64,000 bases of DNA from assembly GCA_020445255.1 (NCBI GenBank), contig JAGRGY010000004.1, forward strand, positions 108,564 to 172,563, given 5' to 3'. Below are positions 58,236-64,000 of this stretch, one piece after another. This stretch comes from Gammaproteobacteria bacterium (GTDB lineage Bacteria; Pseudomonadota; Gammaproteobacteria; Chromatiales; Chromatiaceae). The notes beneath the pieces are model-generated. The model had not been told where the DNA came from, made no database searches, and saw only the letters and a list, made by a program, of their open reading frames with translations. Made by a program: the position numbers and the translations under genes. Position 1 is the stretch's first letter. The number at the start of each line of letters is the position of its first letter.

Positions 58236-58955
58236 ATGAATCCGGCGCTGCACGTCGTCAATCTTTCCCTCGGTCCGGCCCGCGACCGGCGGCTGCATGC
58301 GATCGATTTCGACCTCGCACACGGCGAGCGACTCGGCCTGCTGGGCGTCAACGGCGCCGGCAAGTCGACGCTGCTGCAGCTGCTGGCCGGCGTGCTCACA
58401 CCCGCCAGCGGCGAGATCCGCGTCGACGGAATCGACATCCACGACGATCTGGCGGTACGCACGCGGATCGGCTATCTGCCGCAACGGCTGCCGCTGTACG
58501 GCGAACTCAGCGTTGACGAAAACCTTGCCTGGGCCGCGATGCTGCATGGGCTGCACGGCGACGCCGCCGCCGATGCCATCGATCGCGTGCTGCATCAGGT
58601 CGGTCTCGCCGGCGTGCGGCGCCGCCTCGCCGGCCGGCTTTCGGCAGGTATGGCGCAGCGCCTGGGGCTGGCGCAGGCCCTGGTGCACGCACCGGCAATC
58701 CTGCTGCTCGACGAGCCTACCGCGGGACTCGATCCCTTGCAGACCGACGAGATCCGGCGGCTGTTGACCGGCCTCGATGCCGCCATCAGCCTGATCGTGG
58801 CCACGCACCTGCTCGACGACGTACAGCGCCTGTGCAGCCGCGTGCTGGTGCTCGACGGCGGACGCAAGCGCGGCGACCACGCCGTCACCGCGGACGCCGA
58901 CCTGCTGGCCCATTTCCGCACGGCGCCGTCGCTGACCGGCACGGACGCGCGATGA
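58236..58955 (+). CDS. ABC transporter ATP-binding protein (GldA-like)
   Basis: A 239-residue ATPase with Walker A GVNGAGKSTLLQLLAG, Q loop YLPQRLPLYGE, signature LSAGMAQRLGLAQAL, Walker B ILLLDEPTAGLDP and the H loop ATHLLDD. Sequence and next genes suggest a GldA-GldF-GldG type exporter. Overlap ATGA with the permease gene. Confidence 0.9.
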   Translation: MNPALHVVNLSLGPARDRRLHAIDFDLAHGERLGLLGVNGAGKSTLLQLLAGVLTPASGEIRVDGIDIHDDLAVRTRIGYLPQRLPLYGELSVDENLAWAAMLHGLHGDAAADAIDRVLHQVGLAGVRRRLAGRLSAGMAQRLGLAQALVHAPAILLLDEPTAGLDPLQTDEIRRLLTGLDAAISLIVATHLLDDVQRLCSRVLVLDGGRKRGDHAVTADADLLAHFRTAPSLTGTDAR

Positions 58956-59692
58956 TCGCACGCATCGCGCGGCACGAGTGGCACCGGCAACGCGCCGGAC
59001 TGACCTTCTGGCTGTTGCTGGCCGCCGGCCAGATGACGGTTGCGTGGCTGGCGTTCGCCCAGCTCGAGGCGTTCGCCGACATCGCGCCGCGGCTCAAGGC
59101 CGGTGGGGCGACGCTTGGCGCCACCGATCTGGTCGTGATGCCGACCTTCAACAGCCTGCTGCTGGTCCTGCTGCTCGGCACACCGTTGCTGGCGATGGGC
59201 AGCATCGCCGGCGAGGCACACAGCGGCCGGCTCGCGCTGTGGCTGGCATCACCGCTCAGCGCGTCGCGCATCATCGTCGGCAAGGTCCTCGGCCTGTGGC
59301 TTGGCCTGCTGCCGCTGGTCGCGAGCGCCAGCGTGACACTCGCCGCACTCGGCATCGGCGTCGCACTCGATCCGGCGCGGCTCGCGCTCGCAGTCGCCGC
59401 GATGCTGATCGTCAGCCTGTGGCTGGCCGCGGTCACGGTGTGGCTGTCGTCACTTTTCGACCGCCCGGCCGCAGCGCTGACCGCGAGCTACGCGGTGCTG
59501 TTGTTCCTCTGGCTGCTCGACACCTTCAGCGGCGATGCGACGTCATGGCGGACGTGGGCGCTGCTGCCCCACGTCCAGCCGATGTTGCGCGGCCTGCTGC
59601 GCGCACAGGACCTGACTTACTTTGCCGCGACAGCGCTCACCGCGCTGCTGCTGACGATGCGTGGCCTCGACCGGCGACGGGGACGCGCGTGA
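58952..59692 (+). CDS. ABC transporter permease (GldF-like)
   Basis: A 246-residue inner-membrane protein with six helices, e.g. TFWLLLAAGQMTVAWLAFA, LLLVLLLGTPLLAMGSIAGE and AVLLFLWLLDTF. ABC-2 type features: PLLAMGSIAGEAHSGRLALW and SPLSASRIIVGKVLGLW. Overlaps of four bases link it to the ATPase before and to the GldG-like gene after. Confidence 0.88.
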   Translation: MIARIARHEWHRQRAGLTFWLLLAAGQMTVAWLAFAQLEAFADIAPRLKAGGATLGATDLVVMPTFNSLLLVLLLGTPLLAMGSIAGEAHSGRLALWLASPLSASRIIVGKVLGLWLGLLPLVASASVTLAALGIGVALDPARLALAVAAMLIVSLWLAAVTVWLSSLFDRPAAALTASYAVLLFLWLLDTFSGDATSWRTWALLPHVQPMLRGLLRAQDLTYFAATALTALLLTMRGLDRRRGRA

Positions 59693-60984
59693 CGATCCGG
59701 CGCTGGCTGTTTTACGCCCTGCTGCTGACGGCGCTGGTGTTGAGCCTGCGCGTGGCCGAACGCCATACGTGGCAGGTCGACGTCACCGCGAACCGGATCA
59801 ACAGCGTGTCGGCCGCCGCCGCGCACGCGCTCGACAGCCTGCCAGCATCGTTGGAGATCGACGTCTACGTGCCGGACCTCGCCGTTCAGCGTGCCGAGAT
59901 CGATCGCCTGCTCGCGCCGTATCGCGCCCATCACACCGATACACGGCTGCGCTTCATCGACCCGGTCGCACGACCCGACCTCGCGCGCGCCGCGGGCGTT
60001 GACCGACACGGCGAACTGCACCTGCGCAGTGGTGAACGCGAGGAGATCGTCGGCCGCCCGTCCACGGCGGCGATCGATGCGGCGCTGAATCGCCTCGCGC
60101 TGAGCGGCGAACGCTGGATCGTCGCCCTGCGTGGGCATGGCGAGGCCGAACCGGATGCCTCACCGAACGGCATCGGACGTTACGTGGAGGCCGTCGAGGC
60201 GCGCGGCTACCGCGTGGTTTCGCTGGATCCGCGCCAGCTCGAGCGCTTTCCCGACAACACGGCGCTGGTCCTCGTCGCGGCGCCGACCCAGGCCTACGAG
60301 ACGCATTCGCAGGCCCTGCTCGCGGCTTACCTGGACGCCGGTGGCGCGCTGTTGTGGCTGGCCGCCGACACGCTGCCGCCGCTCGGTGACGCGTCGTCGG
60401 CGCTGGGTCTGCTGCCGGGGTACGTCGTCGACGCCGCGGCCGCGCGCTACGGTCTGGATGCGCCCGACAACGCCATCGTCGACACCTACCCCGACGCGCT
60501 GGGCAGTGCGCTCGCCAGCCACAGTGTCATCCACCGGGCGCGGCCGCTGCATTGGGATGGCGACGACGGCTGGCGTCTGGCGGGCACGCTCGCGAGCAGC
60601 GCGCAGAGTTGGAACGAGACCGGCGAGTTGCGCGGGCGCATCGCGCGCGACCCGGAATCGGGCGAACGATCCGGGCCGCACGATGTCGGCCTACTGCTGC
60701 AGCGCGTCGACGGCGATCGTCCGGCGCGCGTCGCCGTCGTCACCGGCACCGGCTTCATCGCCAACGGTCAGCTCGGCCTGGGAGCGAACCTGGGGCTGGC
60801 GGTCGCGCTGACCAATTGGCTCAGCGGCAACGATCGCCTCGCCGCGCCCGAACCGGCACCGGATCTCGAATTGACCTGGTCACCGCAGACCGGCGCCGCG
60901 CTCGCGATCCTGTCGATCGCCATACTGCCGGCGGCCTATCTGGCAGCCGGGTTGTGGCGGCGTGCCCGCCGACGTCGACCATGA
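59689..60984 (+). CDS. GldG-like ABC auxiliary protein
   Basis: A 431-residue protein with an N-terminal membrane helix (WLFYALLLTALVLSLRVA), a periplasmic domain and a C-terminal helix (AILSIAILPAAYLAAGLW), the plan of GldG/DUF4350-like transporter partners. LPASLEIDVYVPD, RFIDPVARPDLARAAGV and WIVALRGHGEAEPDA fit that family. It starts with GTG in a GTGA overlap. In Flavobacteria GldAFG supports gliding; in Proteobacteria the role is unknown. Confidence 0.82.
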   Translation: MTIRRWLFYALLLTALVLSLRVAERHTWQVDVTANRINSVSAAAAHALDSLPASLEIDVYVPDLAVQRAEIDRLLAPYRAHHTDTRLRFIDPVARPDLARAAGVDRHGELHLRSGEREEIVGRPSTAAIDAALNRLALSGERWIVALRGHGEAEPDASPNGIGRYVEAVEARGYRVVSLDPRQLERFPDNTALVLVAAPTQAYETHSQALLAAYLDAGGALLWLAADTLPPLGDASSALGLLPGYVVDAAAARYGLDAPDNAIVDTYPDALGSALASHSVIHRARPLHWDGDDGWRLAGTLASSAQSWNETGELRGRIARDPESGERSGPHDVGLLLQRVDGDRPARVAVVTGTGFIANGQLGLGANLGLAVALTNWLSGNDRLAAPEPAPDLELTWSPQTGAALAILSIAILPAAYLAAGLWRRARRRRP

Positions 60985-61478
60985 CGTCCTGGACACGCAT
61001 CGACCTGGGTCTGGCGGTCGTGGTCGCGCTGCTGGCGATGTGGCTCGCGTGGCCGACCGGCGAGGTCGCGCGGGCGCCGACGCTGACCGCGCTCGCTGCC
61101 CAGGCGGTGTCGTCGATTCGCATCGAACACGCCGATCGGCTGGAGATGGCGTTCAGTCGCGACGCAGACGCCTGGGCGATGACGTACCCGCATGCCGCGG
61201 CGGCCGATCCACGCCGGGTCGGTCAGCTGCTGGCGATCGCGGCGGCACCGGTGCTGCAGCAACTCGACGCAGCCGACGAACCGGGACGATACGGCCTGGA
61301 CAGACCGTCTGCGGTGGTGCAGTTCGACGCGGTGCGCATTGAATTCGGCGATCGCGATCCGTCACAGCAGGCACGTTACGTGCGCGTCGACCAGGACATC
61401 GCCGCCATCGACGAACTGTATTTCAACCTGGCGATGCTGCCGGCGAGGCACTTCCGCGCAGCGACGGCAACACCGTGA
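60981..61478 (+). CDS. Short DUF4340-like protein of the ABC cluster
   Basis: A 165-residue protein with one N-terminal membrane anchor (IDLGLAVVVALLAMWLAWP) and a small periplasmic domain with SIRIEHADRLEMAF and RYVRVDQDIAAIDELYF. Layout resembles DUF4340 proteins that follow GldG-like genes, but it is shorter than most. Linked to the previous gene by a four-base ATGA overlap. Function unknown. Confidence 0.7.
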   Translation: MTSWTRIDLGLAVVVALLAMWLAWPTGEVARAPTLTALAAQAVSSIRIEHADRLEMAFSRDADAWAMTYPHAAAADPRRVGQLLAIAAAPVLQQLDAADEPGRYGLDRPSAVVQFDAVRIEFGDRDPSQQARYVRVDQDIAAIDELYFNLAMLPARHFRAATATP

Positions 61479-61499
61479 GCGACCGCGCGGATCCGCAGC

Positions 61500-62309
61500 A
61501 TGCCTGAACTGCCCGAGGTCGAGACGACACGCCGCGGCATCGCGCCGCACATCGAGGGGCGCATCGTAACCGGGGCGATCGTGCGTCAGGCACGCCTGCG
61601 CTGGCCGGTGCCCGATCTGGCCAGGACGCTGAGCGGCCACCGGGTGAGATCCGTCGACCGCCGCGCCAAGTACCTGTTGCTGCGTTTTGGCCACGGCACG
61701 CTGATCGTCCACCTCGGCATGTCCGGCAGCCTGCGCGTGCTGCCGGCGACGTCGCCGCCGAGGACCCACGACCACGTCGACCTGGTGTTCGGCGGTACGT
61801 GCCTGCGCCTGCACGACCCACGGCGCTTCGGCGCGATCCTGTGGACGGCCGGCGACCCGCTGGACCACCCACGCCTGCGCGATCTCGGCCCCGAACCGCT
61901 GTCCGAGGCCTTCGACGGTGCCTACCTGCATGCCTGCGCGCGCGGCCGGCGGGTCGCGATCAAATCATTGCTGATGGACGGCCACGTCGTGGTCGGTGTC
62001 GGCAACATCTACGCTACCGAGGCCCTGTTCCATGCCGGCATCCATCCGGCCCGGGCCAGTCATCGGGTATCCGCCCGCCGGCTGGCCCGCCTCGCCGACG
62101 AGTCCAAACGCGTGCTGGGCAACGCGATCCGGCGTGGCGGCACCACCCTGCGCGACTTTCTCAACGAATCCGGCGAACCCGGCTACTTCGCCCAGGAGCT
62201 GTTCGTGTACGGCCGGGCGGGCCTGTCGTGCAGGATCTGCGGCAGCACGATCGTCGCGCGCCAGATCGGGCAGCGCACCAGCGCCTACTGCCCGCACTGC
62301 CAGCATTGA
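61500..62309 (+). CDS. mutM: Formamidopyrimidine-DNA glycosylase
   Basis: Removes 8-oxoguanine from DNA. 269 residues. The catalytic N-terminal Pro starts [14 protein letters not shown]; Lys (YLLLRF region), [13 protein letters not shown] and the C-terminal zinc finger CRICGSTI...CPHC are all present. It follows the ABC cluster by 21 bases and precedes cytochrome genes. Confidence 0.97.
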   Translation: MPELPEVETTRRGIAPHIEGRIVTGAIVRQARLRWPVPDLARTLSGHRVRSVDRRAKYLLLRFGHGTLIVHLGMSGSLRVLPATSPPRTHDHVDLVFGGTCLRLHDPRRFGAILWTAGDPLDHPRLRDLGPEPLSEAFDGAYLHACARGRRVAIKSLLMDGHVVVGVGNIYATEALFHAGIHPARASHRVSARRLARLADESKRVLGNAIRRGGTTLRDFLNESGEPGYFAQELFVYGRAGLSCRICGSTIVARQIGQRTSAYCPHCQH

Positions 62310-62384
62310 ATACGCACTTACCTGGGCGTTGCGCTTATACTGCGCGGCTGATCGATAACCTACCGACCTCACAGGAGGAATTGC

Positions 62385-62720
62385 ATGTTCAATCAGCCTA
62401 CCAGGACAGCGCGCGTCGCGGCCCTGCTCGGCATGGCGCTCGCCGTGACCGCGCTGCATGCGGCCGAAGGCAACGCGGAGCGCGGCAGGATCAAGGCCAC
62501 GGCCTGTCTCGGATGCCACGCGATCCCGTCATACAACAACGTCTACCCGACGTACAACGTGCCGAAGGTCGGTGGGCAGCACGCAGAGTATCTGGTCGCC
62601 GCGCTGACGGCGTACCGCACCGGCCTGCGCACGCACCAGACCATGAACAACAACGCCATGGCCCTGTCCGAGCAGGACATCGCCGACATCGCGGCGTTCT
62701 TTTCCAGCGCCGGCCACTGA
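62385..62720 (+). CDS. Monohaem cytochrome c, exported
   Basis: A 111-residue periplasmic class I cytochrome c. Signal peptide ends near LHAAEG; haem motif CLGCH near residue 42. A likely Met ligand is in HQTMNNNAMAL. Strong AGGAGG site before ATG 62385; TATACT (62336-62341) may be the -10. It is followed by a second small cytochrome c gene. Confidence 0.9.
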   Translation: MFNQPTRTARVAALLGMALAVTALHAAEGNAERGRIKATACLGCHAIPSYNNVYPTYNVPKVGGQHAEYLVAALTAYRTGLRTHQTMNNNAMALSEQDIADIAAFFSSAGH

Positions 62721-62734
62721 GCGAGGTTGACGAA

Positions 62735-63076
62735 ATGAACAAGACTGCACTACTCGCGCTGCTCACCATCGTCTCCTCGACGACGGCACTGGCGGGCGGC
62801 GACCCGCAGGCAGGCCAGGAGAAGGCCAAGGTCTGCGCAGCGTGTCACGGCGCCGACGGCAACAGCACGATCGCCGCCAACCCGCGACTCGCGGGACAGT
62901 ACGCCACGTACATCCATCACGCGCTGACCCAGTACAAGAACGGCGAGCGCAAGAATCCGATCATGAGCGGCATGGTCGCCAATCTCACCGACCAGGACAT
63001 GAAGGACCTGGCCGCGTGGTTCTCCAGCCAGACCGGCGACACGCTCCACGTCCTGCCGCACGAACAAAAGCGCTGA
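62735..63076 (+). CDS. Cytochrome c-553/c4-type, exported
   Basis: A 113-residue protein: signal peptide (ALLALLTIVSSTTALAG), haem motif VCAACHGADGN near 34-38, NPRLAGQYATYIHHALTQYKNGER and the Met-ligand loop PIMSGMVANLTDQDMKDLAAWF, all typical of cytochrome c4/c5/c553. ATG at 62735. The pair likely passes electrons to an oxidase or other acceptor; the partner is not in the window. Confidence 0.92.
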   Translation: MNKTALLALLTIVSSTTALAGGDPQAGQEKAKVCAACHGADGNSTIAANPRLAGQYATYIHHALTQYKNGERKNPIMSGMVANLTDQDMKDLAAWFSSQTGDTLHVLPHEQKR

Positions 63077-63417
63077 CACCCGGCGCAGCGACACCCAAAC
63101 CAGCGGAAGGGCGATCCATCGATCGCCCTTCTGCATTCGTTGCACCCGAACCACACACCGGCGCGCGTCCTTCGCACCCCGCCACCTGCTTCGCGCGAAG
63201 GGACTGACATCGCCGCTGTGTGGTCGGCGATCGCCGCACACGCTCAACCCCGCGACACGTCGACGCCCCGACTATCGGACCACATGACGCGCCCCCGGCA
63301 ACCCACGCCGCCAAGCGTGACGCTTTCGTGAACTTCGCAGGCCATCCTCGATGCAGCGGCGGGTGTCCGCCGCGCCGGTGCACAGCCGCACCGTCCGAAC
63401 CAATGGAGGATTCCGAG
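63077..63417. other. Gene-free stretch before the last gene
   Basis: Holds the hairpin at 63106-63131 and the start signals of the next gene; GGAGG (63405-63409) is its ribosome site. Nothing else convincing was seen. Confidence 0.4.
63106..63131 (+). terminator. Hairpin downstream of the cytochrome genes
   Basis: A perfect 11-base stem, GAAGGGCGATC (63106-63116) and GATCGCCCTTC (63121-63131), with a CATC loop. It begins ~30 bases after the stop codon. The tail is only mildly T-rich (TGCATTCGTTG), so termination is likely but not certain. Confidence 0.55.
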
Positions 63418-64000
63418 ATGACCCCCAGGTCAACGACGCTCAACCTTGCACTGCTCTGCACCGTCTCGGTCAGCTTGTGCGCCGTCGGCGCATACGCCAA
63501 GGGCTCGAAGAAAAAGCAGCCACCACCGCCAGCCGTCATCGCCGAATTGCAGGGAGTTGCATTGCGCATCGACGGTGTGGCCGATGTCGGCAGCGACACG
63601 GTATTCGCAGCCGGCACCCTGGTCACGCCCGTGTCGCTGCGCACCGAAGACCCGGACGACGGTGCAATCACGGTCGGTGGCTCGCTGATGTCCTATTCCG
63701 ACGGCATCAATCTGTCGACCGGCGAAGCGGTCGACGTCTACGCCGATGAACAGCTGATCACGCGCAGTGGACCGACGCTGTACCGGGTGCAGTTCGAGAC
63801 CGACCAGGGTGCGATTCCCGGCGCGGTGTTCAGTGACGGTGCGGACGCCTATTTCCTGCCGCGCACCGAGAGCCCAGTTGCCGATGTGGACCATCTGGTC
63901 GCTGACTCGACCGTTCGAGGCAACCCGGTCGACAGCCTATCCACCTACAACTACAGCCTGTTGCCGATCGGCAGCCACGCCATTCCCGGTTTCGCTTTCG
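63418..64000 (+). CDS. Exported protein of unknown function, cut by window end
   Basis: The frame opens with ATG at 63418, preceded by GGAGG nine bases upstream, and runs without a stop to the end of the window (194 codons). A signal peptide (LALLCTVSVSLCAVGAYA) is followed by a Lys-rich patch (KGSKKKQPPPP) and a beta-rich, Asp-rich domain (AELQGVALRIDGVADVGSD, ITRSGPTLYRVQFETD). No family is recognised. The 3' part is missing only because the window stops. Confidence 0.7.
   Translation, partial: MTPRSTTLNLALLCTVSVSLCAVGAYAKGSKKKQPPPPAVIAELQGVALRIDGVADVGSDTVFAAGTLVTPVSLRTEDPDDGAITVGGSLMSYSDGINLSTGEAVDVYADEQLITRSGPTLYRVQFETDQGAIPGAVFSDGADAYFLPRTESPVADVDHLVADSTVRGNPVDSLSTYNYSLLPIGSHAIPGFAF

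Overview
The window is high-GC DNA from a gammaproteobacterium. Three things support this. Two blocks keep gene orders that I recognise from Pseudomonas aeruginosa: pilG-H-I-J-chpA-chpC / gshB-tonB-yqgE-ruvX-pyrR-pyrB-pyrX, pilU-pilT-yggS-proC-yggT, and crc-pyrE / slmA-argB-algC-dut-coaBC-radC-rpmB-rpmG. There is an SAH riboswitch in front of ahcY, a class common in Proteobacteria. The protein families (SlmA, AmpG, DesB-like desaturase, RsmE, ChpC) are gammaproteobacterial. Extra genes such as a PyrK-type flavoprotein, two small c-type cytochromes and a gliding-type ABC set suggest a Chromatiales-like relative rather than Pseudomonas itself; that placement is inference. Almost every base is coding, and operons are tightly packed with many 4-base start/stop overlaps. 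No tRNA, rRNA, CRISPR array or insertion sequence was seen.

Layout. 1-11754: the methyl cycle (end of metK, SAH riboswitch, ahcY, metF) plus rsmE. It is split by an unusual 6.3-kb block (751-7014) of six genes: a NodB-type deacetylase and an FkbM methyltransferase on +, facing a four-gene - operon (Gfo/Idh/MocA oxidoreductase, acyl carrier protein, GNAT protein, acyl-AMP ligase). A DUF2189 membrane protein lies between this block and ahcY. 11804-23044: the - strand Pil-Chp chemosensory cluster (pilG, pilH, pilI, pilJ, chpA, chpC), followed in its upstream direction by a rhodanese and a small exported protein. 23246-30968: + strand gshB, apbE-like, tonB, yqgE, ruvX, pyrR, pyrB, a non-catalytic dihydroorotase (pyrX) and an orphan pyrK-like gene. 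31029-36545: a hybrid histidine kinase and the twitching ATPases pilU and pilT. 36677-41862: yggS, proC, yggT, yggU, a dynamin-like GTPase and a DUF4426 protein.

41872-45389: a small TauE/SafE-like transporter, ampG-type permease, a Crc/ExoIII-family nuclease and pyrE. 45396-47677: a TSUP permease, an exported coiled-coil DUF4124-like protein and a VOC protein. 47695-54820: slmA, argB, a membrane-anchored phosphomannomutase/phosphoglucomutase (algC), dut, coaBC, radC, rpmB, rpmG and a strong terminator. 54889-64000: a fatty acid desaturase, an orphan HyuA-type hydantoinase, a GldA-GldF-GldG-like ABC cluster with a DUF4340-type partner, mutM, two monohaem cytochromes c and the start of an exported protein cut by the window end.

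How the genes work together. One group recycles S-adenosylhomocysteine and methyl groups, with the riboswitch sensing SAH. One group controls and powers type IV pilus retraction (Pil-Chp plus PilT/PilU and a TonB3-like protein). One group makes pyrimidines (PyrR, PyrB, PyrX, PyrK-like, PyrE, Dut). The metK-ahcY block looks like an acyl-activation and sugar or lipid decoration module and is the best candidate for something undescribed. All function calls rest on reading motifs by eye; no database search was run.
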